DNA from: Progne subis subis
Taxonomy: Eukaryota > Chordata > Aves > Passeriformes > Hirundinidae
Length of the DNA: 64,000 nt
Assembly (NCBI GenBank): GCA_022316685.1
Contig: JAKJHU010000037.1
Coordinates: 21,413,188-21,477,187 of the forward strand
Direction of reading: 5' to 3'
In this document: positions 12,501 through 27,500 of the stretch, in pieces
Numbering within the stretch: position 1 is the first letter of the stretch
Layout of the letters: each line of letters opens with the position of its first letter
Notes under the pieces: model-generated
The model's input: only the letters and a program-made list of their open reading frames with translations
Told to the model about the DNA's origin: nothing
Database searches by the model: none
Made by a program: the position numbers and the translations under genes

Positions 12501-15500
12501 GGGAATAAGTGGAAGATTCAAATGTCTGATACCTCCCTGTAACATTCAGAAGTATAGGCAGTTCAGTAATCCTGAAAAATTACAATGTGAGCATATTTAC
12601 CTGAGGCAGTGTAGTCCCAGTCATAAAAAGATATTAGAAAATAATTAAATAAAATCATGACAAATCCAGAGAATGTTAAAAGGTTGGGAGCAATCCACAA
12701 AGGCACTATCTGTTAAAAAATGAAAGGGAAAAAAAATTTTGAGAAAAAATGTATTTCAATTGTACATCTTATTTTAGTAAAATATTTTATGTCAGGAAAG
12801 AAGCTTTTATATGACATCAACAATGTTCAGATTTGTATATATTTCCCCATTCTCAAATTAAAATACAGTTTTAATTTCTGAAATTTATTTTCAAATGCAA
12901 TCCTTTTGCCTGTTTTTTGTGACTGCAGTAAGAATGACATTTTTAAAATGCTGTATTGCCTTTAAAATGTTGTACATTATCCTTATTTACCCAGCTTCCA
13001 AGGAAAGCCTTTTGTGAGCAGCTGTATCAGAACTGAAAGAAGACTGCAGCACCCCAGTGTGGTAATTCAGCATCCACGTGGCAGGTTTTTTAAGCATTGT
13101 ATTCCCATACTATAATAAGGAAAGCTCTTCCAAAGTATGTGAATAATTTCTCACTCAAAACATCAACAGAATCAGACCCTGAGTGCACTACACTTTTAGA
13201 TTCAGAAGATCTCCCTGTTACAAGCATCTCCCTACTCTCTAGATAGCAGCTTTCTGACAGGGTCTCCCTCTTTACTCATCAATTATAAACACTCCATTAA
13301 TTCATTTTACTTTGGAGGGTGCTGAAAAGGACTCTCTGCCTTCACTTAAACCTCTTTGTCCCAGTAACATTCTCAGGCACTCATTCCCTGCGGCTTTAAG
13401 GTGCTCTTTACACTGAGACAGGAATCCCTTTTGAAAGCTCTCTTCCCAAGTAACACAGTTTCTCTAGAATATTTTTTGAAATAGCCTATACAGCTTTCTA
13501 CATGACTTTTAGACAGGACATATTTGCAGAAATACTACGTATCAACGTCACCATCACTCAAACACATTATCAATATGTTTAAAACACAAAAATACTGGAG
13601 GCTTATAATTAAATTATTTGGAGTGTCTAAGGACTCAACATGTATATAAAGTACTTCAACACTATAAAATAGTAACAGAAAATATTAAAGAAAATCAAGT
13701 CAAATAATTCCTGATACTAAAAGGAATAGTATAGTATAGTAGTATAGTATAGTATAGTATAGTATAGTATAATAATATACTATAAATATACTACCAATAG
13801 TTTTGAAATCAAATGTTTTGTTAATATCTCTGGACTAGCTAGCTGAACAAACAGATGAATACATATTAAGTTCTTCTTACTTAATCTTACTTAATCCTAC
13901 TACTACATTTACTTACATTTACTTATAAAATCTGAATGCTTTGACTGATCAACTATCTTGACTAGATTATCTTTTTCAACTATAGAGCAATTTGTAATGT
14001 TCAGGAGGAATTGTGAAACTGATGGTGTACAGATTAAGTGTACACTTCCAAAAATCAGATCAGAGTTCCTGAACATTTTTCCATTATGTTTCTTAGATGT
14101 TTTCTGTAATAACATTGGGAAAACTCTTCTATCTGATATTTGCTTTCCTTATCAGCATACTTTATCACTGATTTTAAAACACTGTATATCAGCTCTCATG
14201 ATATTTGAAATACACTGTAGAATGCATACAGCAGCCATTTGAAAAATGTAACATATCTATCATTCTGAGTGCTCAAAAGGGCAAACCTAAACCTCTAAGA
14301 AGAGGGACAGCAAATGTCTCCTGATGTTCCTTTTGGAGAGCATCGAAGGAGGAACTCTTCACTGCACAGTGTCCTTTTCTTACACTGACTGCATGCACAG
14401 CTGCACATCTCCCCATTTTGCTACCTGAGGGTGCAGAAGGTGAATCTCCTGCTGGGGATTTATCTGGTGTCTATGACCTTCCTTGAAATAAGAAGCACTG
14501 ACACTGAAAAAAAATCTAGATTTGTCTCTTTTAATCTAAATCACAGATCAAAAGAGAGTTTTGAGATGCTATGGATGAAATGTTTACATGGATATGCATG
14601 GATAAATTGACTGCTTTTTCCTGGATGATTCATAAGAATTATTAACTATTAAATCAAGTGGGGCACCAGAACCGTCTGCTTTCTAATTAGGCTCATAATT
14701 CTAAACAGTCACAATGTAATTTTAAGTTATTACAGAAAATAATTTATGCTTCCATGGAGTTATTTTAACCCACTTTCTTGCTAACAGTGTGTATTTTAAG
14801 AAGGAAACCTTCCGAGGATGTTTTTATAGTTGCAATCCCTTTGGCTAACAGACGCACCATGAAAAATAGTTACAGGAGTTCTGTCCTCAGGAAAACAGAC
14901 TCTCCTGCAGTTAAACCCTTCAGCATGTTCTTTTGATCCTTACCAAACTAATCTGTCTAGGTATTTGGAAAGTACTCCAGTTGCAAAATCCCTTTTGTTA
15001 TATTTAATGCGCCTTATCCTTTTAGTTAACATTACACTACCATCACCCTATTCCATAATTAGAAAATCACAGGGTGTTCAAGATTAACTTCTTACACACC
15101 TTGGAAAAATACAGCCTGAATTTATTGGTATGCTATAGAAGGATGAGCGGCAATCTTTATTATCTAATTAACACAGTAGAGGTCGAATTCATCAGTGTGC
15201 TACATGATTAATACAACTGGAGGTGCCATGGGGAGAATCACATCTGCTCTCTGGCAAAACCCTTGTGTGCTTGAACTATTTAAGAAACTCTTATTTCCAT
15301 GAAGTATTAACTGAATTCTATTTTTCTGGATCTACAGCCATTCATTCCAAAAGTCTTAACACAAACAGCAAGTGCTTTAATAGAGCAACTATTTGGATAA
15401 TAAATGGTAAAGTACACATCTATATAAACCTCTGTTCAAACTTCACTAGGTCACTTGAGACCACTAAAAAGCTACTCTTGCCCAATTTTGGTGATAATAT

Positions 15501-18500
15501 CAAAGTTCATAAAGGCAACAGAGGGGAGTTTAATTGATTTCAGTGATGTTAGCATACACCTGTGTATTCCAGTGGGATTTCCTCCTTTTCCTATCATTGT
15601 CCAGCATCCCCACCAGAGATAAATGAGCTGGGTTATGGCAATATGTTCTCAGCTCACAAATTCACAGACCTTTAATGTCAAGCTCTTCTTAATTTCTTAT
15701 AACAGAGGAAGTACATTTTACAATGAATGGTAATGTCTTATAACATAGGTAACACATCTTCCAATGAATTCTGTGTTGTGGAATACAAAGAAACTTGTGT
15801 TGCCATTAGGATTAAACAGGCATATGAAAGGCAAGACCTGAATCCCAAGCCATTGTTCTCTCTTTTTTTTTTTTCTTTCTTTTTCTTTTTTTGTTTTTCG
15901 GTTGTTTGTTTTGGTTTGTTTTTGGGTTTTTGTTTGTTTGTTTGTTTTGTTTTGGGGTGGGTTTTTTGTTTTTTTTTTTTTCTTGGCTCAGTGAATTTAA
16001 GGTTGTGGGGTTTTGTATTTTGTTTGTTGGGGTTTTTTTTTGTTAAACTCTCTAGAATCTGGTAAAAATAGTCCACGTGGGATTTTTATTGTCACCAGTT
16101 TAGAAGCTAAAAGATATTTAATTCATATCTGAAAATAGATGTACCAGGATGTCTAAACTGAGTGAAGGAACTTCTCCTAGTCATCAAGATGCACTCTTGT
16201 ACCACCCAATTTCAAATGAACATAGTAGACACAAAACATTATTTAAAAATTATCCCAATTTCCCTATTACAATGCACTGTTCAGGAACAAAACCATTACA
16301 GCAACTTGCATTCCTACTGATATTTTACAAACAGTTATATTGTGGCCAATAATTTTGGCACTCTCACTGTTCTCGTTTTTGTCTCTAGGAGCAACATGGA
16401 CTCTACTGCAATCTCAGTTACATACTGCTTTTCCCTCTGCAGCTATGCACTGCCAACTCCTCTGCAGGACTCTGATTCTACATGGCAGTATATTTAACAT
16501 TAGAATAACTACTTCTACAAAAGCTGAGAGCAACATAATTTCCCTTTAAATCCTTGTGCCACATCACTGAGAAGTATTCTGTAACCCTCTTGCACCAGAA
16601 GGCAGAGTGGAACATTCACTGCTGTATCTTCAGGATTCAAACCAAACCAAAGGGCACAGTGCATACAGCACCCATTTCAGTCTTTGGTTCCATACTCAGA
16701 TTGTTGAAATAAGTTTTAAGTTCTTTGCTCTGGTTTGGGTTCTCTTCCGCAAGAAGCGACCTAAATCATGCTCACCTAAAACTCCATGAGATTTTAAAAA
16801 ATCTAAAGAGATCACATTTTTTATAGGATCTATCACCCTAAGCTACATGGGGACATTGTTGCTTTGCTTTTCTTCTGGTAAAATGCTGCAGCCATCAGAA
16901 GAACTTATCTCCAAAGGAAGTTTTGCATTGACAACACTCCCTATTCAATCTGATAGCAGATGAATACCCACCCATCTCCTAAACCAAAAGTCCCATGCAC
17001 AATAAAGCCTCTATGCATCTCCCATGCCAGGGTGCTGGAGGGGCTTTTCTGCTTTTCCTCAACATTATGATGGGAATAAAACAAAGTCTCTGAGCTGAAT
17101 TACTGAATTCAGTGTCACATCTTTAAATTGCTTTTTTTCTCATCCCATATTCAGGTTATTTTTTGATTCTTCAGTTGGGTCATATAAACAATTTTCATTA
17201 AATTACTTTGAGGTTATGAATTAGAGATTATGATTTTCCTGCCATATCAAGAATAAGCAACACCTGAATTAAAGAACCTAAAGATGGCAGATCCAACAGC
17301 ACTCCACATACATCTTTTTTGTTTGTTCAAAGGTTTATTTTCAAGTCTGCTCTGATCTAAACACTTCCTGTAATGAGGCAGATGCAGAGAAGTCATTGCT
17401 TCCTTGGAGATCAATAAAGTTCATATTTATTTGAGATATAGTTTTTTTGTTTTTGTTTTTGTTTTTTTTTGCCAACAACAGCATAACTAATTGTGAGTGG
17501 TTTATTTTTAAAAACTGCAGATTGTAATGCATTCAAGAGATGGCGTCTTCCAGTTGTTATGGTGATCATGGTAACCACTGTCATTTTCAGCTTCTGAGAG
17601 GAATGCCTGGCTCCCTCAAGCAAGTCCCCTTGGGAGAAAATGAGACAGCACTTGCATAAAATCATATGCACAGCACAGGGAGAAAGCCGTGCTGTTGTTA
17701 GGCAGCATATGCTGCACAAAAATAATCTGTACTAAGTAAAACCATCCATGTCTGCAAAGCTGTTCAATGAAAGATGCAATAATGAAAAATGTAAAAAAGA
17801 TATGGATGCCTTTTCTACAGCAACCAGAAAAAAAAAAAAGCCCTTTCTTTCTAAAAAAACCCCAAACTCAAAACAACATACCTTAAACACGGCTGTATAT
17901 CTGCAAAATTTGTTTTCTTTTATCAGATGTCTTTATTTCAGCTTTATTGATCAATATGTATTTTTAAATGAAAATACAAGCTATATTTAAAGCAAATTCT
18001 TACATTAACATGTCATGTTTTTATTAAATGAAATTCTTACCTTAATAATTTTATTCCAGATGGGCTGCATAATATACACAGATAAAGGATTTGTATCCAC
18101 AGCACTGTACTGTGAGGAAAAAGCAAGCATGTTAAACAAAGCACTGAACAATGGCTATTTTTCCAGGATCACATACCCTTCAGCATCTAAGAGCACTCAC
18201 TGTGACTGACGTAAATTTATTTTATTCTGATTTCGGACAGGTTTTATTTCATTTAAAAGCACTTGCCTGGTTTACAATTACCTGGTTAACAACTCTATGT
18301 ATTGACACAAAGGTTTAGGCTTGTGAAATGGCAAACAGCTCTGTAGTCACATTTTGCTTCCAAATCCTTATTAAATTTACAACCCTATAAGATTCTGCAT
18401 TTCTACCATATTTTGGATTTACCACCTTTATGTGTACTACCACTAATGCACAGTCTGAGCACCAGTTCATTTTTAGTATGTAGGATAGATAATGAACACA

Positions 18501-21500
18501 GAATGTGCTTGTACGTGGAATATTATCTTGCAGAGATACAGCTTTTGTCATAGTAACACAGTTGCATTTGCACTATGACAATTCATCTAAGGCAACGTTA
18601 TTAAAAAAAAATGGGCTCTAAAATAGCACAGTTCATTACCACAATAAAATTTCTCTATTGGACAGACTTGTAAATACATATGTTTTGTAAATTCCAGTAA
18701 GTACATATCTATATCTTTTGTAAACAAAATATTGCAGAAATCCAAGGCCACCCTGAATTGCTATTGTCTCCTTTTTCCTCAGAGGACAATATCAAGTTTT
18801 ATCCTGCCTTGAGACTGCAGAACACAGAATAATCTGAGGAAGAACAACCTTGACTGATAACACCACCCAAAATCATGTACAGGAACCCTGGCAGGTAGGC
18901 ACTGGAAGAAGTTATTCATTACTGGAGGGGTACACTTAATTACTTCAGAAATTCTTGGACTTTGAAAGTGCATACATGGCTTAAGATTGCTAGGATGATG
19001 CATATGACTCACAAAGATTCAGATGTATCTATATATAGCATTGTCCAAACACCATGTGCAGAAAATGGGAGTATGAAAGGGATGTGTTTGACCTCAGTTT
19101 GACAAAGTTGTTCACTTGCAGAAGAGCTGATGACAAAGTTTCCTTTCACAGAACTTCAGCTAACAGTTAACTGTCTCTCTATATATATAGTTAATTTATT
19201 GACCTCTCACAGCCAACTGCTCTTTGGAGGAGACTGCACTCTGGAAGTACCTGTTCCAAGACATTAATTATTGAAGCAACTCAAGCACTTGTCTTAAACT
19301 CAGGTACCTACACATGAAATGCTTAGGAACTCTTCCCTAACATTTCCTTTTTCTATCTGAACACAAAGCATAAGTTTTAATTACCTTCTGGACAAAACAA
19401 AGCATTCACATAGTAATTTTGTGTGTTCAAGTTTAAATCACAGATCATAAACATAGCATCTAATAAAATTATTGTAACACAGCTATACACTGTAAATACA
19501 TGCTGACAAATATAAAAAAAAAATCACCTAGCAGTAACCAGTCAGCCCAGTCTGCCTAAGTTTCCAAAGGGAATAAAATTTTCACTTTGATGAAGTGTAC
19601 ATCACTGATTTTAATTTTTCTAAAAATGCTGTAAGTGTTCACTTTGATGTGTCATTTTTCTGCTGCTGCCACCCGTATTACTTAATACACAATTCAATTT
19701 TGTCATCAACAGAATTTCCACCAGAACATATATTAGAATTCTTAAATACATTACCTCAGGAAAAATTTAATTTGCAGATAAAACTTAAGTTTTCATTATT
19801 CTGTATGTATTTGCAGGTCCAGATGCTGTATGATTATTACAACTGTTTGACCTTTTGATAGTCCACCTTGCAAATGAATTACCAAAACCTGTGGGCTTTG
19901 CTTACATTTATGCCAAAATTAACTATAATACCAAGCCATACAACCTATGCCAACAGACTAGTCAGCTAGCACTTAATTCACATGAGAATTGTGGAAATCC
20001 TCTGAAAAGGAAGAAAATTTGAAGTATCCATTATCGCTTTCAAGATTCCAGGTAATCCGGAGTATGCTCAAAGTTTCACTGTGGTTGCTGCCCATTTCCT
20101 TACCCCAGCTGGTGTTCAAAGACTATGTGAGATACAGGACAAATTGCTGACCAGCAAATTAAATTAATTCATCTATATACCTGGGTAAGGATGTGCAAAG
20201 GTCAAAATCAGTGAGTTTTACCCTTGCTTCTTCTTTGGCATTCTTTTTCTCCCCTCACCCCCAAGTCAAAGTCGTGAATAAAATAAGAAAATGCCAGTTA
20301 AACAACAACAGTAAAATGAGGCTTTCTATCCAAATTATTCACTGGCTATTCAGAACTATTGCTTTCTCTTAGAAGAAAAAAAAAAAAAGGAAAATCAGTC
20401 TCATTTCTTTGAAATTGTTTTCTTATAGATAAAACATAAGAGACTATATAGACATTATACCATTTTTGTATTTTCTTTAATGGAAAAATGTAAGAGATTA
20501 ACTGTATTTCCTTTAATGGAAAATGTAAGCCTTCCAACATATCTCTACATAACAGACACAAAAAAGAGACACAGTCATCTTTTTGTTTGCCTCACAGTTT
20601 CCAAAGTCAAGCACCAAAAATCAAAACAGACCTTTTTGGAAAAAGAAAAAAAACCCAAAAAAGTAGAATTACAGCCAGCTTTTGTCACCTAAAGACGTTT
20701 CAAGACAAACTACACTCCATACTGTTAATTCCTGTGTCTGTGGCTGAACTGTTGGACCTCTGGGTGGGGAAGGAACATTCAGCAGATGTGCAGAAGAATG
20801 GAAATTTGCTCTTCCCTCCACAATAATTTGTTTTAACCAGACCAAAGGAAACACCCATGGAAAAATAGTTTTCTGTCATGGCAAAAAATAAAACTTGACA
20901 AATAAAGTCTGCTATACTGTCTAATACTCTGCTTTGTTCTGCTTCCAAGAAGCTACTAACCTCAAGGCCATGAAATCCTCAGGAGTTTAATGTTCATGGC
21001 TGCTCAGAAAAGCAAAGTACTGAGTAACATGCTCACATTATGACCAATGAACATGAATGCAAGAGTCCATTGAACCTGATATAAAAATGCACTCCCATTT
21101 GCTATTGTGTAATTCTGTCATTTTCAGGGCACTTATACTAAAAGACAAAAGTGGAGAGGATAAGTGTCTGTTGGAGGTTTTTAAGTGCAAGGCTCATATA
21201 AGTACTAAGCAATTCCCTGCAAACACTTTGCACCCTGGAAAAGGGATTGATTGTCCTTACACAAAGAAGAAGGGCTTGGAATAATCAGAAACCTTTTCTC
21301 AATTATTTTTAAAAAAAGTTGTAACAGTTGGGAGGGAACGGCAGTAGAGAGGGAATAGGAAAAATTGCATTGACTTCATCTTACTCCCAAATTTAAAAAT
21401 GCTTCTTCTGGTTTTATTTGATAGCTGATATCTCCTTGAAAGCCATCTGCTTTCTCTATCTCTATCTTTCTCTATCTATAATGGCATCTAGCAGAGCTAG

Positions 21501-24500
21501 AAATGAGAATACAGACACCAGACATGCACATACATACATGTTGACTTGGGCAACACAAAGGAAACAAGACTGGGGGGGGAGAGGGATGAACAATTAAGAA
21601 AGATAACAGAAAAACAGAAGGAAAAATGAGCAAAAGCAAAGGTTTTACACAGAAGAAAGACAACAGTTCTGCAGTGACAGAGCAGAGCCAAACACTGAGG
21701 AGCGAAAGCACTCACAGTGATCAAGGTCTGCTCTGCTAAATACAAGACAAATGGCACCTTCTGGCTCACATCCACACAGCTTAGAAATACTTCCCATTCT
21801 TGCAAACTGGTCACATCAGCACTGCACAGCATCTGCTGGAGGGGTGTTGGGCCTCATCATCTGGCCCCACACACCCAACACATCATTAGCATTCAGTATG
21901 CTTTCAGTTCAAAGTGTCTGAAACAATCTGGAGACTACACTGTAATATGGCACTTTCTGAACATGAAAGTGAGCCCTGTCTGCTGTGCGTATTCAAAAAC
22001 CCAAATGCCCATGTTGGAAGAGCTGAAGGATGGTGAAACCAAAAAAATGATGTGCACTACCTCCAGAACAGACTACTTCCAAACCAAAAGCCTAGCAATT
22101 GCCTTGGAGAGAGTTTAGAGAAAACAAACAAGACCCAAACAGGAGTGAGCTAACCATTAATGAGAGCAGATGTTGGATCTCCCCTAGCCCTCGCCAGCTT
22201 TGCACTGTGGAGGCACCACAAGAATAAAAGCTTGGAATGACTACAATTAAGAGAAAAATATAAAGCATGTCTACACATACTTCAGAGTCAGAAGATAAAG
22301 CAAGCTGCAAGAAATGTGGTTGCATAACTACATTATATAGTTATTTCAACTTCAGCTACTCCTTATACTAAGAGACTATTCCTTTCCTGTACTTAAACCC
22401 TCTTGTCCCAGGTAGAATCGTACTGTGCCATTCGGTCATTTACATTCACACCACCTGTGTTTTGTAAATGACAGACAACGGGTTGGGAGACAGGACAATG
22501 GACTCTCTTTTGCACAAGATAAGGTTTTTTTAGTTGTTTTGAAAGCTGCAAAATGACCCCCCAACACAGGGCATGAACCAGTCGCTGTTTAAGAGAGCTC
22601 AGTGGGAAATCACCCTTTTGGGCAATGTCTTAAGCAACATGAATTTGGCTTCTGTGATACCTTACACTTCAGGAACCACAGAAAAATTAAAGAAAATACT
22701 GAAATACTGGAACATCTGGTAACAATTTTCCATCAATCTTCCCAACTCCTAGAATACATTAAACATGTGGAACTTAATTCTACTTTATATATGTTTTTAC
22801 AGGTTTGTAGTTATTATAGGACACAGTCTTGGATTTTAACAAAAGCTTCACAAAAGAAAGAGAAGCATGCTATAAACAACAGAGCTCCACAATACTGTGG
22901 ATGCCAAATACGTTCAGCAGTTTGAGTGCTGATGTATTCTAAAACGCAGTCCTGTTATTCCTAATAATAGGATTGCTTTACATTATTTCATCAGTTAGCT
23001 AATTATTCATAAATAATGACTTGGGGGTTCTATCTCCACTGCTTAAATAATTTGCTGCCCAATTTGGGCTCCTGAGCTCCTCTCTCCCCTCTCACTTTGC
23101 CCCCTTCAGTTCCATTTGCCTATGAACACTATAGCTAGGAAATATAGTTAGATTTTCCTCCCACCTGATACTATTCCTATAAATACTAGAATGTCATGGT
23201 TTGTGCAATTCAACAATTCTGACTAGTATTACTAAGTCATCAGAAGGTTGTTTTGTTGCAAAGGTACATTTATCGCTCACCTCCTCAGCTTCAGGAATCC
23301 CAACACACGCACTGAATCACAGGCCACATCCTTTCCCCTAATGAAGTATTGTCCTAGGGTGACTTTATGATGCTTGTATCCCCGTAGTCTGCTCTGTTTG
23401 TGCTGTATATTGAGTTCTGTACCTTTGAGACTCGTTTTGAGAGCAAAGCAGGGAGAAGAAGAAGCACGTGGTTTGTTTTGGGGAAGCTGTTCACTCCTTC
23501 GCATTCCTTCTCTGGACTGTGGTTCGTCTGAGGCATGGACAGCATGGGACAGAAATCTCTTTGCTTTTAGTTAGTTTTAGCTAGCTAGGGCAAAGAAGTT
23601 CCCTGGACTGGATTTTTTCCTTTTTCTTGGGACTGTTTAAACCTGCTCTGGACTGAAAAAACCCTGAGGAGCACCGGGAGCTCGCACCTGGGTCCCACCA
23701 GGGCCTGGACCTCCGGAGGGATTGATAAGAGACTGAGTGAGCTGAGCTACCCACAGCAAGGACTTTGTGAATTTGGCACCTCATTTCAGAACAACAAAAG
23801 GTTTTATTGTTTAATATTATTCATTTTTTGCACTTGTGGGCACTTTGTTATATAAATAGTTTTTTCCACTTTTCTCCAAGGAAGTTCTTTTCCTGGACCA
23901 GTTGGGGGAGGGGCCATTTGGGTTTGTTTCCCAGAGGAACCCCATTTGGAGGCTTCCTCCCAAATTTGCCCTAAACCAGGACAAGTCATGGTCATGGGCA
24001 CACAGAGCTGTGGGTCAGGGCAATTTATTCTTGGGAACACTGGATGCTTGCCAGTGGCACATCCCCTTGCTTGCAGAGCAGTGTCACGGCCTCAAGACGA
24101 CAGAACCGTGGGTTTGGATCACAGGATCATTCAGGTCAGAAGGGACCTCAGCAGGTCTCCTCCTTCTCAACATAGGTTCATCCAGGAGCTCAAACCAAGT
24201 GCTTTATCCAGACCAGGAAGAGGTAAACAGTAAGTGGGACTGGGAGTCAGCAACCAGTTTTCAACTAATAGTAGTTACACTAAGAATGCTGCCTCATTTC
24301 TCTTCAGGAGAAGGCTTTGTTTAATGGGACATTCAAACACTTAATAAAAAAAGCCAAAGTTATTAAAAGGAACATAGAAACATGAATAAATATTGAGCAA
24401 GGGATAATAGAAGACAGCTGCATGTGTGCTGCTGTAAAGGGAACAAAGGTAGAGGCTGGCCCAGATTGGTAAAGATATAAATCCTGCTAAAACCGAAACC

Positions 24501-27500
24501 TGCAGACTCTCAAGGAATTGCACACCTGATCCTTAACTTGCTATTCAAAGAAGCTCTAACACAGCAAGAAACTAGATTTCTATGGGGGTTTTTTTGTGCA
24601 GATTGGTCTTCTGCACTTGGTAAAAGGAAAAAAACCAAAGCAGGATTTTGTGCCACACGTATTTCTGTGCCTGTACAAACATGTATGTGCCAGCAGCCCT
24701 TTAAAGAACAAACAGAACAAATACTCATCCAACTGGAGCTCTGCCAGGGGATGTATCTAAATACCTGGGGAACCCAAAGTGGGGAAATCACTCCAGGCCC
24801 AAAAGGGAAGACAGATTAAAAGCATACTGCAGTTGCATAAGAGATGCTAAATAGTGGTTCTGTAGCACATACACTGAACCCTTGTGTTATCTAATATTCT
24901 GATGCACAAGAGAGGGGATACTTCACAGAAATATTCCTCCCTCTATAAAACAACCCTTAGAATAAAGGTTCCCTTAGATTTATCACAAACAATCTGCATT
25001 CAAATCACGGATACATCTTTGTAATTAGTCTTCTATTAAAACACAGATGAATAAACAAAAATATGTATGTATACATGCATATTCTACACTTAAAAATTAA
25101 AAAAAAAAAAAAAAACCACTTCAGAATTGCTCTTGATAAAGCAATAAAATGCTTTGATAAAGCAATAAAAATAAAATTGGTATTTTCACTTTTATGAGAT
25201 GCAACAAGGCATACAACTCTTTGTATTGAGCAAATTTGTCCCAAAAGTGATCCAACTGAACCTTTGTAAATTCATGGGTGTAATATTGCACTCAAAACCA
25301 TGTACAGTTTCCCACCACTTGGGGAAAAAAGTTCTGCGGCAAGTAATACCAAATGCAGCATCTCTGTGATGTGATTTCATTAAGTTGTTGGTTCATTAGC
25401 ATATGATATGTAGAAGGAAGATAATGATTACAGAACTAATGAGATGTTATATTATGTCAGCTACAATTACAACAGGATGAGGAAAAAGAGGTAATGTGTG
25501 CATGAAGATTGTCTTTCAGAATGACACATTCAGTTGGCCCATGGCTCTTTGACACACATGAATGCAGTGACAGATAATGTAAGAGTAATTAATTATTTGG
25601 CTTATTTCACATACTATTCAACAACATTTAATAACAGCCCCAGTCTTCCATCAAAGTAAATGAAGAAGATTTTATTTGTAGAACAGTGGGCTGTTGACTC
25701 ATGGTTTTATTGAAGCTGGACAAATGTTAGTTTTCACTGCCTCAAATATTCAAGGACTTTATTAAACTGCAATGTTTGAAAAATCTAACTACAGCAGACA
25801 CAACTGATAACTGCTTTCAGATAATATCTGGAATTAAATATTAGTGAAAAAATCTGAAAAAATACTATGTGGAAGAACACTGTATAATAAACATGTAAAG
25901 AAAGTACTCAACATAAATAAAATTGTCTACATGCAATGAGCATTATTGTAGGAGCATTATAAACTGTCTCTTAAGAAGTTCCAGATAAGCATGCAAATGA
26001 AAGTCTCCTACCCTAAATTTTCAAAATCATGTAAAGTCCTTTTGTTACCAGAGAGAAAGCAAAACTGCTGTTCAATTAAGGTGAGAAGAACCCATGATTT
26101 TTCTGAATCTCATAATTATACTTGTAACCTTGGAAAAGCATAGACTTCACAGAAATCCAATCATGTATCTGGGTGAATCCTGAACTTCCAGACACTAATT
26201 CACTAGATTATACTCAACACGCTTTGCTCTTCTGGTATCAGTGAGTGTAAGAGAGAGTCAGACCTTGAAATATGATCATCATACATCTGATCTTGTTTCT
26301 CTAACCCTCCAAAATGAGGGCTCAGATGTAATTTGAGAGATCTTCTAGTCCAGCACATTCACCTAATGCAGGATCACGTTCAGTATACATTAAGGATGCA
26401 GATCAAGTTTCCATGAGGTAATGACCCCATTGCTAGCAAGAAACAACCTTGTCAGCACACCAAAAGAAAATACATTACCCAAAATGTTCTTAAGAAGGTG
26501 TCAGCAATTGTTTATTAATACTTAACACTAGATTGTTGATCTTGCCTCAGAGAAATCAAGCCATTTCTTAAGACTGATAAAATGATTGCCCAATCCCCTT
26601 TAGTACCTGTTCCAGTAGGCCTTATCAGCACAAGACTGACATAGCAGTCTCTTTGTGCAGCCAAAACTCACATACTGTCTTTCTTTAAAAGGGCACTCTT
26701 GAAGACCAAATGATAGCTAGGCTCTTACTCTCACTTTACTTTGACTGTTTCACACAGTTCATCTTTTCTAAGCCTCTTGGTATTCATAGTGTCATTCTGA
26801 GGACTGTAAACTGTGGGCCAAAGCAGGCAGAACACATTATTCCAGCTGATATCTGATCAGTATATCACCTACAGAAGTAAATGTAACCCTTTGACATATT
26901 CATGACACTTCCAGCTTCAGAACTTTTTCTCTTTATTATAACAGCCACAATGCTGTTAGCACTCTGATCCCCTGGTATCTTTCCTGCAGTCTGTTGGCCT
27001 TTATTTTAGGTTCTAAATGTTGATTTTTCTTTCCCCTAAGTGCTGTACATAGTTTACTGAATTTCTTCATATTGATTTCTGGCTATTATATCCCTTTTCC
27101 AAGTATATTTTAAATCATAAACCTATTCTTCAAAATTCTTTAATTTAGTGACAGTTTTACAATATTCTCCCTTCTATTACTTAATGGAAGTATTGAACAG
27201 CAAAGGAGTTGGGACAGAGACACGGTGGTGTAGGTAGAATCTACTTGATAGAACCTCCTACTTTGACATAGAACTTTAAATGTTTCCATTCTCTTTAAAA
27301 ATGCTTCCATTCTCTTTGAAGAAATATTTTAAACTCTTTAAAATATTTCCATTTTACAATGATTTCATCCTAGTTACCTCTACTTACTTTAATTATGAGA
27401 ACATGGGACAGTAGCAGACTCCTCACTGAAATGAAACCACATACCTCATTTACTCTCCCCTCCTCGCCATACCCGTTATCCACACAGAGTTGCCTGCTGA

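Larger units (their letters stand above)
12710..18040 (-). other. SELENOI-like intron 2 (5.3 kb)
   Basis: Mostly unassigned AT-rich sequence. It contains an AGTAT microsatellite, a T/G-only tract and scattered short homopolymers. No exon of a second gene was recognised on either strand. Confidence 0.7.

Noticed and set aside
15727..16065. 112-codon frame rich in Phe, and its Lys-rich antisense partner
   Set aside because: Produced by the T/G-only tract; not a protein. The same applies to the Phe/Val-rich minus-strand frames over the A/C tract at 31.83-32.25 kb.
21717..22118. 133-codon plus-strand frame in intron 1
   Set aside because: Composition and lack of any motif are those of chance.
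23902..24324. 140-codon plus-strand frame
   Set aside because: Runs across the end of the ERVL-like LTR and a CR1 remnant, so it is a chance frame over repeats.
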